From Oscarella lobularis (Eukaryota; Porifera; Homoscleromorpha; Homosclerophorida; Oscarellidae): DNA of 64,000 bases. How positions within the stretch are numbered: the first letter of the stretch is position 1; each line of letters begins with the position of its first letter. The stretch lies in NCBI RefSeq assembly GCF_947507565.1, contig NC_089179.1, forward strand, positions 3,055,747-3,119,746. Direction: 5' to 3'. Below the pieces are notes generated by a model. The model worked only from the letters and a program-made list of their open reading frames with translations, was not told where the DNA came from and ran no database searches. This document shows, one piece after another, positions 32,501 through 43,650 of the stretch. A program made the position numbers and the translations under genes.

Positions 32501-33948
32501 GTCGTAGGCTGTAGTTTTGTTGCTGAATATGTCGCCGCTTATCGTTGTTAGGGAATTGCTTGTAAGATGTCTTAAGAGAGAGAATTAGAATATACGTATA
32601 CTGCATGGCCATGTATGCCTTATACACAGCCAAGAAAAAATTGTTAAATATCGTTCCTGGTCTTAGATGTTTTAGATAATTGAATTCCAAATGTCTATAT
32701 GACATGCAGAATCGCCTAAGGAAAACCAAATGTTGACTTTGTCAACGACTTACAGGTAGGTAAGGTTGGGTAAAGAAGCAAAAGCGTCTGAAGCAATTTC
32801 TGATATTAAATTGTGGGAGAAATCCCTATAAGATACTAATGCACGTATTGGGAACAGTCGTAATCATGCACTTTTTACGCTTTTGTCAGACATCCGAGTT
32901 TTAGCACATGACTTTGCAATGTCGTGATTTTGTTATAGAACAAGGTCCTCAACTCAAAGTTCAATATTTTACTAGATAAGCAAATAGGATCTTACATAGC
33001 AAAGGAATGTGAGCATGAGCCGATGTTAAGAAAAGCTTGAGGAGTTAAATGCCGAATTTGGTTCCAATTCAAGAACCTGAGAAATCGAGCTTTATTATAA
33101 GAATGATTGGCAGCACTTACAGTTTGGTAAGAGCCGTTAGATTTTGAAAGCATCCCTTTTCTAATACGCGTATGTTGTTCCAGCTCATCTCTCTATTTAC
33201 AATCTCTTATAAAGCTGTCTAGAGAAACACACGAAAGCTATACATTTCACCGAGAGCTGGCATATCTTTCAGAAAGCCCTTTGGCAACGTCGTTAGATTG
33301 CATCTTGCAATAGTTCTAAAGTTGGAAAGTACGTCGATTATTGAAACTGAAAGTGAAATTATACAGCTTGTTCAAGGAAGAATACGAATACGTTGGATCA
33401 AACATTCCAGTGACGTCAGAAAAGAATGGATTATTACTTAGATTTCTATACAACGAGGAATGAATTAATCAACTACTTTATAAAGTAAGGGTAGGTTAGC
33501 TTACAGAAGTTTCAGAGTTTCTGGAACTACGAAGGCTTTTCTGAGATTGTTTTGCGATGCGAATCTGTCACATTACGTACACATTGATTTTTTAGGGCAA
33601 GGACAAACTCATTCTTGCATTTTGGTAAGATTCTTGAAACGGAGAAAGTAATTTCGATCGACGTGTTCAATGGCGTTGTCACTGAAGTCACTGCAACCGA
33701 ATCTTAAGTAAACGCGAAGCCTACTGAATGATATGTAATTTGTACAATGTTTGAACTTCTGCAGGAAACGAAGAGTTCGGAGGCAAGAAACGAAGCCTAG
33801 GACTCCTTGCGCTGCAGTTTACGTTGAGATTAAAGTTGTCATTGATCCAGCTGCAGTCGCAAATATTGCAACCGGGGAACACTTCACCAGCGAACGCAGT
33901 GTTTGCCCAAATCGCCAGCAGTACTTCTAGAGATTGAAACCAGCTCAT
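29530..33948 (-). CDS. C3: LRR / cysteine-rich / multipass membrane receptor
   Basis: Third paralogue. The signal/LRRNT exon starts at 33948 (MSWFQSLEVLLAIWANTA, then CNICDC). LRR exons run down to about 31790 (YLNCSGLEVIPTTE), then a cysteine-rich exon with HCVDKTNSKF and CIGCPPG. The large exon 31420-29678 carries GGYYQDQRGQKDCKKC and the multipass region. Last exon 29624-29530 follows a GTTAG donor and gives AVIVFSLVVETRK and a tail ending TVHEET, as in C1. The membrane exon is 1,743 nt against 1,740 in C1 and C2. Intact by reading. It is expected at the cell surface as a polytopic protein with a long LRR ectodomain; the signalling mode cannot be read from sequence. Confidence 0.85.
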
Positions 33949-34137
33949 TGTCTGCTGAAAGCCGCACTGCAGCATCGGGTATTTTCTGCGTGTTTTATAA
34001 TCCCTCCTTTGTCACTCTCGAAGGCGAATGTATTCGCGCCCTAAGCGTTATTTCTATTCGCACGTATAGGAGGAGGGGAACTTAAAAGGATTAGCTGAGA
34101 CTGAAATTTCCAGTACTAGCTTGTGCCCGTTTTCGAA
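33949..34137. promoter_or_regulatory. Divergent promoter C3/D3
   Basis: 189 bp between start codons; contains TTTTATAATCC and CACGTATAGGAGG. Sequence differs from the other two divergent gaps although the layout is kept. Confidence 0.65.
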
Positions 34138-35048
34138 ATGACTGGAGCCGTTGGCATCATTGTCGCGTACGTCCTGTTTATGGTGAGGCTAGTTAGTGCA
34201 ACAGGACCGTTTACCGGCTACAGTTTGCACTGCGATGAAGCTATATGTCAACGCATAACGCCGTGTGGTAAGACGGGTGCACTGTGCCGCGCAGCGTTCC
34301 TAATTGCTATCGTACTCTGGATCAGCTAACCTAGGCAATGAACTTCGATTCTTCAACTTCACTTTGGGTAGTTTGCAAACTTTTGGAGGCTACTCTCTGA
34401 TTATAACTCTTCATCCAAGTGAGCATACTATAGATACATAAATTGGTCTGTATAACATTGGATCTCTTCTAATTTAAAGTGACAAATCTGACTGATGTAA
34501 CGCTACTTGTGGAATGCTCTGCTATTATCGTGCCAGGAGTACACATTCATTGCGCCTTCAAAGACTACTTGTGCTATGACAAGTCCACGTCTTGGGAGAA
34601 CATGCGATGCCCTATTCCAGCATTCGGTAAGTGAACCTCAATCTCTTGTGTCATACATATCCCATGCAGTAGTAGCCAACAAGGTCTACATGGGCCTTTG
34701 ATAGAGGAATGTAGATTTAGTAACCATGCACTGCTCTTAGAGTCAACATCTTATGTAGCAGCTTTTGACCGCAATGACTCTGTAGAATCATTGGAGAGAG
34801 TGGCGAGTTAAATACGTAGAAAAATCCTTATCTTTAAGCATCCAATCGTCGTGTAGGTTAGTGGGAGCGGTACTATTAAACTGATGGACGTGAAGCAGCG
34901 CCTTCTTGCTTGCGTTGCAATCGAATATGCTTCTCCCAAAGGAGATGAAAGCACTTTTTTTTTCGTCAGCAGCGGTCAGAAACGAAACAGAAAGAAACGT
35001 TCTAATGCCATATCCTGCACTCGTCAAAACCATTACTTATTGGATTGA
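34138..35048 (+). CDS. D3: small secreted ML/GM2-activator-like protein
   Basis: Exons 34138-34267, 34335-34418, 34480-34626, 34741-34802 and 34857-35048 give about 204 residues. A signal segment (MTGAVGIIVAYVLFMVRLV) is followed by PFTGYSLHC, NLTDVTLLVE, HIHCAFKDYLC, RCPIPAF and RLLACVAIEY. The fourth intron begins GCGAGT at the same site where D1 and D2 have GTGAGT, so it appears to be GC-AG. The C-terminal region has QKRNRKKR followed by SNAISCTRQNHYLLD. Internal exon lengths match D1 and D2 exactly (147 and 62 nt) or nearly so, which supports the gene model. Function inferred only as for D1. Confidence 0.8.
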
Positions 35049-35866
35049 CTGGTGGTACAGAAATGTAATTTCATTTGACGTTGTGCTTGTGTTTATGCAC
35101 AAGTACAGTAGTTCAATTGAAGTATAATTGAACAGCTATAAAATTGGACGTCTGTGAAACCAAAATAACGAACCAATTTGAACTCTACTAGTAGCGGGTG
35201 AACCGCACTTGAAACTGATACTACTTCATGCACCGCGCCAAAACGGAGGGAGTCTGAGAATAAGGAAAATCGGGTTTGTAGAAAGTAAAAACTGGCAAAG
35301 ACTTTTGAAAGTAGGCAGTGTACTATGGTACCTAAGAGAGCTTTACGACGATTGTGTTGGCCTTGCAGTCCTAAAGAATCTAAATTCCTATGGCCATTCT
35401 GTGGGGTTGTACATTCGAAGTTGTCTTTACCCTTGCTTCTAGGACACTCGATACCCTGTGTAGAAGGCAGATCGAAGGTATTCCTACGTAAAATTAACAG
35501 TAGACTACTACATACACTAGCTCTCAGAAGTATTGGCTTACAAATGTTTGTAGATCATCTTCTGCGTGGTACGACATCACAGAAAAATTGCAACGCGGGT
35601 AAATTGTGAAAGCCCACCTCCGCGATCAGCCTGACGGACGGCGCTAAACGAATTACAGCGATGCGATTGGCCTGGTCAGTCTTACCATAGATAATGTATT
35701 ATCACGGATCTTAGATCTAAGATCCGTGGTATTATTGACTGGTACCAAGCGGTACCAAGCTATGCTTTTGTCTGCTTGCATTCTTCCGTTTCTCCAACGC
35801 CCGTCTGTGGTTATATCTACCCCGGATAACCGATAGAAAAGTTCGCTCCTCACACCAGAAGAGACC
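35049..35866. other. Right flank of the C/D array
   Basis: Bases 35254-35500 repeat the D1 downstream element (22981-23310). The rest holds no recognised gene; a palindrome and tandem GGTACCAAGC copies lie just before gene E. Confidence 0.6.
35703..35728. repeat. Perfect 26-bp palindrome
   Basis: CACGGATCTTAGA is followed at once by its reverse complement, with no loop, 139 bp before the start of gene E. Two tandem GGTACCAAGC copies follow at 35741-35760. Confidence 0.85.
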
Positions 35867-38800
35867 ATGAACGAAGACGGTTTGTGTTCCCCAGAGCTTA
35901 GCTTTCTGCCTTCCTTATTCTACATGCGGTTCTTGGGAGGAAAGAGACCCAGCTTCTTGTCTGAATTTGCTTGTCTAGAGTTCTTCTTCGCTATTGCGAT
36001 TGGTGATGAAGATGTCGTGTCTCGATTTATCCGAAACCATCCGGAAAGGTGGAAAGAAGCTGCGAACGAAGTACGGTTTCTACTTTCTGTTTCAACCGCT
36101 AATCTTTTTCTCCTATCTGACGCAGCTGGGATATAGATCACTTCATTTTGCTCTGGACGCTAAAACTGCAGAGTTTCTAATTTCAGCTGGAGCTAGTTTG
36201 GAGGCTGCAGATAAGGTAAAGATTAGACAACACTTTTGGTATTATTCTTACTGTTGCACATCAGTGGGGACGTACACCTTTTCTTTGCGCCGTTTTGAAC
36301 GGAGCATCAGCCGTCCTGGCTGTTCTCGCTGAGCATGGCTGCAACATTTCTGCAAAAGACGAAGTTTGTCTTAATTAATTAATTAAACTATAGTAGTTTG
36401 CTGCAATTTCTTTTTAATAACTTGTAGGAGGGTAATGGAGCCTTGGCCATTGCGAGTTGGACAGGTCAGTTGGACAGGGCCAAACAACTCGTTGAATTGG
36501 GGTTAGAAGTCAATGGACGTAACGAGGTATTGGATGCCGCGTAGGCGAAATTCTATTTATGAATTTATCAGAATATCAGAATGGTTATACTTCACTGCAT
36601 TGGGCGAGTCAGAAAGGAAATGCTGATATCGCCGAGTTTCTGATTACATCTGGAGCTAATTTGGAGGCTGTAGATAATGTAAACATTATAACAATTCGTT
36701 ATTTCAGTCACTATTTTACATCAGTGGGGACTTACACCTTTTCTTCGCGCCGTTTTCAACGGAGAATCGTTGATTGTGGCTGTTCTCGTTGAACATGGGT
36801 GCAATATTTCTGCAAAAACCAAAGTTTGTTTTAGACTTTAATTTCCAATCATTAATTTGTGATGGTCTGTAGAATGGCAGCGGAGCCTTAGCAATTGCTA
36901 GTGGAAGAGGTCAATCGGACATTTGCGGACAACTCCTTGAATTAGGGTTGAGGGTTGATGATCGTGATGGGGTATTGAATTATGACGTATTTGACGACAT
37001 TTTATTATGAATTTTCAGTATGGTTATACTTCACTACATTGGGCGTCTCAGGAAGGACAGGCAGAAACTTCCAAGTTTTTACTTTCAGCTGGAGCTAGTT
37101 TGGAGGCTGTAGATGAGGTATACAATTCACATGTAACGATTTGGTGTTTTTTCACTGTTCACCGCAGTGGGGATATACACCTTTACTTTGTGCAGTTCAT
37201 CTAGGACAATCAGCAGTTGTGGCTGTTCTCATTGAGCATGGCTGCAACATTTTTGCAGAAGAGAAAGTGTGTCTCATATTGTTTGCCAATAAGTGCTTAG
37301 TTAGTGATATGTAGAATGGTATCGGAGCCTTGGCATTTGCTAGTGGGACAGGTGCGTTGGAGTGTGTCAAACAACTCATTGAATGCGGGGTAAATGTAGA
37401 TCATCGTAATAAGGTATCAGATTGTGACAGATTTAGCGTCATTTTATTCTCGAATTTTTAGGATGGCTATACTCCACTACATTGGGCGTGTCAGGAAGGA
37501 CGTGTTGAAGTTGCCGAAATTCTGATTTCAACTGGAGCTAGTTTGGAGGCTGTGGATGAGGTAAAACTAAGCATTTTAGCGTTATTTCTTACAGTTTCAT
37601 ATTAGTGGGGATGCACACCTTTTCTTCGCGCCGTTATGAAGAACAAATCAGTAGTCGCGGCTGCTCTCTTTGAGCGTGGCTGCAACGTTTCTGCAAAAGA
37701 CAAGGTGTGCTTTTTAACTACACCTGTAGGCGTTTTCTAATATTTATATATATATATAACCTTATGTAGGAAGGTAATGGAGCTCTGGCATTTGCAAGTC
37801 ACGAAGGTTTTTTGAACCTTGTACAAAAACTTGTCCTAATAGGAATCAGCGTCAATGAAGCTCACCAGGTAATGTAGAGCGCAAGATTTGAAACATCGAG
37901 ATTTAGTAATTTTCAGGATCACTTCACCTCTCTTCATTGGGCGTGTCGAGAAGGACGTGCTGAAACCGCCAAATATTTGGTTTCTGCTGGCGCTGATATT
38001 GACGCAACTAATAAAGTGCGCATTTCAATATTTTTGCTATTTATTTCAAACATTGGTTGTAGTTTGGTAGGACACCTCTTGCTGAAGCGCAAGCACACAA
38101 TCACGATTTCGTCGTAGATTATTTGCTAAATTTCGTTAGCGAAACTGCAGCGAAAAGACGCAGATACGAACTAGAGGTGTGTTTTCTAATCCACTTGGTG
38201 TAAATAAGTGATACACAAAGTCGTAGACATCAAAGGTGTTTCCTTTTGCTGGCTTTTTTTTCACGTTCTCTTATTCGTTTTAGGGTGGCGTTGACGAAGA
38301 CTTCAACCTGATAAACGGTGAGACGTCTGAGTCCTCTGATGAAGAAGCGTCTTTGTCGGGCCAAGAAAGAGAAGTCCGTTTTCAAGAAATTTACGACGAT
38401 GCTCTAAAGTGCGGCTCAGTGACTGTAAATCGTTCTCGTGTAATTGTCACTGGCCAAGACGGGGCGGGAAAATCGTGTCTTGTCGATTCTCTTCTGAACA
38501 AGCCATTTGAGAAAGACAAAGCGAGCACAGAAGGAGCGGCCGTCGCAATGACGCACACAGCCACTAGCGGCTGGATAGCGACAGACAGCAAGGACCACTT
38601 AGATCCTCTCATCGCACAAGGAGTTTATTCTTCAATGAATCAGCAGCGGTCCATCAACTTGCCTGAGGGGCAACATGTTGACAGGTCCTTACAAAACGTT
38701 AGCACCGAATCAGCCATAGCAGAAGCTGCAGTAGCAGATTCAGGACTTCACACTTCTTCACCGGAACTGTCGTCAGCACCTCCACCGGAAGAATTAGGAA

Positions 38801-41082
38801 AAGATTTGAAAGCGGTTGGAATAGAAGCAAAAGCGCTTACGCCTAATCAGCAAGAGTTGGTGAGCACTTTTCTCGTGAATAAACCGAGTGAAGAAGATCT
38901 CAAAAGACAAAGCCTGGGCGTTCGTGATATATGGGATTTGGGTGGACAAGAAATTTATCTCGCTACGCATTCGGCTCTCATGCCAGAGAACGAAACGTTT
39001 TGTTTGACTATGTACATGGTCGTAATGGACATTTCTAAATCGCTGTCCGACAAAGCAGAATCGTTTCATCGATCGTCGAAGGGCGAAGTAGTGGACCAGA
39101 CGAACGAACTGGGCTGGATCCGCACAAACGGAGACTTTCCCTTCTACTGGTTCGGCTCGATCACAGCGGCCCACGAAGAGACAACGAGAGACAGTCATTG
39201 GCTGGGCGAGGACGAAGAGGTCGATTCTCCTCCTGTCTTTGCAATTGGTTCTCACAGAGACGTGTTGGACAGCGACGAGAATCGTTTTCCAAATTCAACC
39301 GCTGTCAATGAATGGCTTTTGCGCCAAGGAGATCTCCTTGAGCATCTTCTTATGGACAGCGAATTTGTTAAGCACATTGTTCTGCCAAAGAAACACGAGG
39401 ACGCAAACGATGATGAAAATTTCCGAGAGATGACTCACTTCGTTAAGAGAATCTTTTTAATAGACAATTCGGTGTCCGGTTCGGATTCTCCTTGCAAAAC
39501 TGTTAATGAAATTCGAACACGAGTTGACCGCATGACATCGAATTATTGGAGACGACAGAAGAAGCAGCCCTTGTTTTGGGTCTACCTCGAAATTCTTCTA
39601 TTCCGGTGGAAGGAAATCATGAAAACAGTTGTGGCTAAAGTTGACGAAGTAATTAAACTTGCTCAGCATCGAAGTATCTGCAATATTAGCCGTCACGATG
39701 AAGTCCTTGTGGCGCTGAAGTATCTTGCCAATGTTGGAGCAATTCTCTATTACCCAGAAATAGATGATTTGAAAAATTTCGTTTTCACTAGTCCGACGTG
39801 GGTAATCAAAGCGATGTCAGCATTTGTCACGGCAGCAAAGCCAGGTCCACGGATGGAGCCGAAGTGGAACACACTGAAACAAACAGGTGTGATGTCCATG
39901 GACTTGATGGATTATCGCCTAAAGCAAATGCGGGAGGCTAGCGATTTTGCTACCGATCTAGATCTTGAAGACGAAAATAGACTAATTGTGCGACTTCTAC
40001 AGCTTCTTGACGTCATCACGCCAGTTGCAGGATCGCCCCCAAGTGAATTTTATGTTCCGTCGATGCTACAACCGTTCTTTCTGTATCCTCGTACTTACTG
40101 GGAAGGGCACAGTCGCTCGCCTCCTTTTCCCGCTCCACTAATTGTCATTCCAATTAAATTGAAGTTTTTTCCGGAATGCCTCTACTTCCGTCTAGTCACA
40201 CGCTTTCTGAAAATGTATCCAAAAAACCCGGAACTCTCTCGTCATCAGTGCGTCTTTCTAGTAGAAGACAAAGACTCTACTGCAGAAGGTATGCCACTAC
40301 TGTATATATCTTTTTCGTGTAGCATGATTTTGTTAACAGTTGAAATTGAATTGCTGTATCACAGTCGAGGCAATTGGGTTGCTCTGACAGTTCATTACGT
40401 CAATGAAGACGACGTTGCTAAAACAAGCTCTTTCTTTTTGCAGTCAATCAAAGAGCAACTGTGCCGAAAGATGAAGAAAATCTGCTACCAGGGCATGGGA
40501 GGCTTCGATTATAGCATATGCTGTCAGTTAGAAGAAGCCGTCCGCAGAGAAAAACACTTGGATATTAATCTCAAGAACCTTCCAGTACTTTGTGCGAAGA
40601 AGGCGTCAAAGTACTGTCCAACAGATGGCAAACTGTACAATAAGTTTGGGAAACGAGTACCAGTAGATCCGGAAGACTTTAGCAGAATTAATTGTTGGTT
40701 TGGGGTGCAGCCCATCGATGATTTATTACGGTCGATTCAAGGTGAGTTTGCAATCGCGTTGAATTTAATCATGTTATATCTTACTTGTGTAATTACAGGT
40801 GCTCTTCCTGAAGTGATCGACGAATGTCTGATTCGCGTCGTTGCAACCCTTGCAGAAACGCAGTGGCAAAAGTTAGCTCTTTGTTTAGGACGTAAAGGTC
40901 ACGCCATACCGCAGTACAAGGAAAAGTCTAGCGAAGATGCCATTAGGGCCGCGATTGTTATAGAGGATTGGTGTGCAGAACGCGGTCCTTCAGCAGCAAC
41001 GGTAATTAGGCTTATTCGAGCTTGTGAAAAGTGCGGAATTCACAGAGATCATATTGCAAGCGCTTACAAGGAAGAGCTGTGA
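35867..41082 (+). CDS. E: ankyrin-Roc-COR-Death protein
   Basis: Exon 1 (35867-36070) starts at an ATG and encodes a capping segment. About 14 short phase-0 exons follow (36126 to about 38140), each one 30-38-residue ankyrin repeat, with introns near 45-60 nt. From 38284 the frame runs to 41082. A Roc GTPase has P-loop VTGQDGAGKS, switch DLGGQE and GSHRD at the base-specificity position. Next come a COR region (WRRQKKQPLFWVYLEILLF, VFTSPTWVIKAMSAFV) and a C-terminal Death-like domain (LAETQWQKLALCLGRKG, the CxxCGIHRD helix). Two introns, 40289-40339 (51 nt) and 40742-40798 (57 nt), are multiples of three without stops, so the frame looks continuous through them. The architecture resembles DAPK1 without its kinase. 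Such ROCO proteins are cytosolic and linked to cell death or stress signalling. A poly(A) signal follows at 41130. Confidence 0.85.
36126..38060 (+). repeat. Ankyrin exons in three-repeat superunits
   Basis: The exons cycle through three types: GYTSLHWASQ, WGxTPFLRAV and NGxGALAxAS. The cycle repeats more than four times, at roughly 400-430 bp each. The unit of amplification was three exons, not one. Confidence 0.8.
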
Positions 41083-41129
41083 AATAGTTTGCATGCTCGC
41101 GTATAAAGTGCTTCTTTTTTTGTAGTCTA

Positions 41130-41135
41130 AATAAA
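41130..41135 (+). terminator. Poly(A) signal of gene E
   Basis: AATAAA 48 nt after the stop codon. Confidence 0.7.
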
Positions 41136-41212
41136 AATTGGACAAAATGCTGTATTTATCACGAGAATAATACACGTAGTAGTTTGACGGTATTATTATC
41201 AAAATGCTGTAG

Positions 41213-41289
41213 CCCGTATGTCCGGGTAGGGTAAACGGCTTTTCCTCGTTTTTTGTCCAAAAGCCGTTTACCCTACCCGGACATACGGG
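41213..41289. repeat. Perfect 31-bp inverted repeat hairpin
   Basis: Arms 41213-41243 and 41259-41289 are exact reverse complements (CCCGTATGTCCGGGTAGGGT at the outer end), with a 15-nt loop. It lies 78 nt past the poly(A) signal of gene E. No ORF inside. Confidence 0.95.
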
Positions 41290-41519
41290 TATCTGAGACA
41301 AGCAATACAAGATGCGCTTTCTCAAATAGACTCATTGCCGAAGAAGCCAGTGTATTGCTTTGGGAAATTAATTTTTTTGTTATATTATAAAGATCAAGGT
41401 ACAGCAAATTTGTACATGCACAAAGGTCTGTCTCAAGTATCTTCTCAATGGACTTGACTCACGCCTTCCTGATGAACCCTATCAGCAAGCGTACACTAAA
41501 AAAACAGCAAAATCACTTT

Positions 41520-42115
41520 TCAATAAAAAAAAGACCAATCAGTTCTCATGACAGGAATTGGAAACTCAGGTGAATTGGACGCCCTCTCCTCATCGAAACC
41601 TTCCAACGATCCACACTTCGGAACATCATCAAGCCAAGTTCCTTGATACACTTGACCCTTGTCGAGATAAAAGAACTTCCACGATCCCTCATAGCGATTA
41701 TCATTACCTAGAGAGTATAGATTGTATAGGCTCTCTTTCATATTTATTTTCCCACTCACTGAGTCGATGTATGCCTTGACCGTTTCGCTTGTCATTGAAC
41801 AACTCTCCCACATAGCTCGACCCGTCGCTATAGTACATTCATATCCTCGTATCATTCTCCCTCATAATACTGATCCTCTTGATAGTAATTCGTAACGTAA
41901 CCCTTTTAGAATAATAAGCAATTGAACACCCTAAACCTCAATTTTTTCTCATACGTGGCGTTTATCGTTCTTCCATCCTCCTGCGTATAATTTACGATAT
42001 TGGTCGAATTTTTCTGAATTCAAACGCTTTGCCAGTGTGCCGAATCCGTGCCGTTTGTCGTCTTTCCAGTCTCCATCGTACACGGTTCCGTCTTTCCGAC
42101 GCTGCGTTCCCTTTC
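41520..42115 (-). pseudogene. MORN3-like gene relic
   Basis: On the minus strand an exon from 42115 reads GTVYDGDWKDDKRHGFGTLA and YAGGWKNDKRH. In other frames follow MYYSDGSSYVGELFNDKRNG, then NRYEGSWKFFYLDKGQVYQG and DDVPKCG with FPIP. These are consecutive MORN repeats and the C-terminal signature of MORN3 (PKCG...PIP). Frame changes and stops separate the pieces near 41880, and no start exon was found. It appears to be a broken copy of a cilium/sperm-associated MORN3-type gene. Confidence 0.6.
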
Positions 42116-43152
42116 CTAATAAAAAATAAGCAAGAGTTATAATTATTAATTATCTTAATAAAAAACTAAATAAACTAAACTACACAGCCACTGAAACAAA
42201 CTATTGTGCGAGTGTACATGGCAAAACACTAACTCTACAATTGCAACTGCGTGGGCCACGCGAGCGCGCGCGGAGACGCCGTCCATCGTATACACCGCTG
42301 GATGGGGTCCCCAAAGTCGAAATACCTTCACGCCGTTCCTTCTTCGCCGCTACACCGAGGCTGCTTGCCTAGACGCACGGCGAAGGCCTTCAGAGAAAGA
42401 ACAGGAAGAATGCCTTTGAGCGCATGCCGCATGGGCAAAACAACGCAAGCTAGCACTGGCAGTTCTGCGACGCGCCATTTTATTGCTAAAAAATACGGAA
42501 TAAGGAGCCTATGACTCCTTTGCGTAGAAAAACGTGCCTGCTACTTATATGGCTAATTAAGGGTAAAAATTTACGAATGGTCAAGTGCTAGCAGCAGGTA
42601 AGTACAGTCAGTGGAGTTCAGAGAACCCAAACCGTACCTTGTTACGGCCTGATGATGTTTTTTCACTCATAGGCACGACAACGACCAGGTAACCTGCTAC
42701 CTCCGGACCTTGTAAACTAAGCGTTCTTCTAGCGTATTTACTACACGGATGACATATTCGTACTTTGATGGTAGCTAAATCACCCCGTCAAAGCAATTTT
42801 TCTCTGTTTCCAGTTGCAGCTATTTAGTAAAAAGTGTTTCTGCGTCGTATTCTAAACGTCTTTGTTGTTGCTCTGGCGACAGACAGTGAATTCTTTTAGG
42901 AAGCCAAAAGGGAACGTCATGACCAACAACCAGGATAACCTCATATCAACGACCCGTATTAATACTCTGATCTGCGGCAAACCTACCCCGTAACGCTGTG
43001 CGAAGAGCATCCGTTTCCGTGTGCGCAGGGCGCAAAAATGAGAACCTATATATCCGGGTCAACGCCTGATTATACGACGATTTTCAATTCTAAAAAACAA
43101 AATGGGACAAATAGCCAACTAAAACTATACCCTGCGAAAAATAAATAAAGTG
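42116..43152. other. No gene recognised
   Basis: May contain decayed 5' exons of the MORN3 relic near 42200-42420. Nothing else supported. Confidence 0.4.
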
Positions 43153-43650
43153 CTAGAAATCACTCCAGTGGGAATACATTGCTTGCATTATCAGCGGTCC
43201 AAAGAGGCCTGCAATTGAAAAGGACACAATAAGCTGAAGCGTGCCTTTTGATGCCACGTCCACTCCGTACATCTCTGCCACAATTGCTCCACCCATGGGC
43301 TTCTGAAAGCCGAATGAAAACTAGAAAAGTGAGTAGACGGCAACGCCAATGTACTGGCTTCCTAGCAACGACGGCATGAAGGCTAGACATAGTGCTTGCA
43401 AGGCAGAGAAACAAATCAATAGAGTAGAAGGTGCAATCTTGTCGACAATTAATAGAAACTTCAAAGTGCGCTATATGTTCACTTTCTGACTCCATGGTGC
43501 TTGGCTTTCTATATAGTCTTTGGGATTCACTAGAACGTATTACCTGAGGGTGCTTCGTCTCTTTGAATCCAATCACTGACTCCTGGTCCAGGTTGAATAG
43601 TCCAGAGTGCGTACATTGTGACTAGCATATTCCTAAGCTGCTCTCCGACT
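43153..43650 (-). pseudogene. MFS transporter relic
   Basis: Minus-strand frame ALCLAFMPSLLGSQYIGVAV is followed by a TAG, then in the same frame FGFQKPMGGAIVAEMYGVD, SFSIAGLFGPLIMQAMYSHW and stop. This is two membrane helices of a major facilitator (monocarboxylate/OFA-like) transporter. A further segment, RVGEQLRNMLVTMYALWTIQ, lies near 43570-43650. The internal stop and missing 5' part argue for a pseudogene. Confidence 0.5.
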
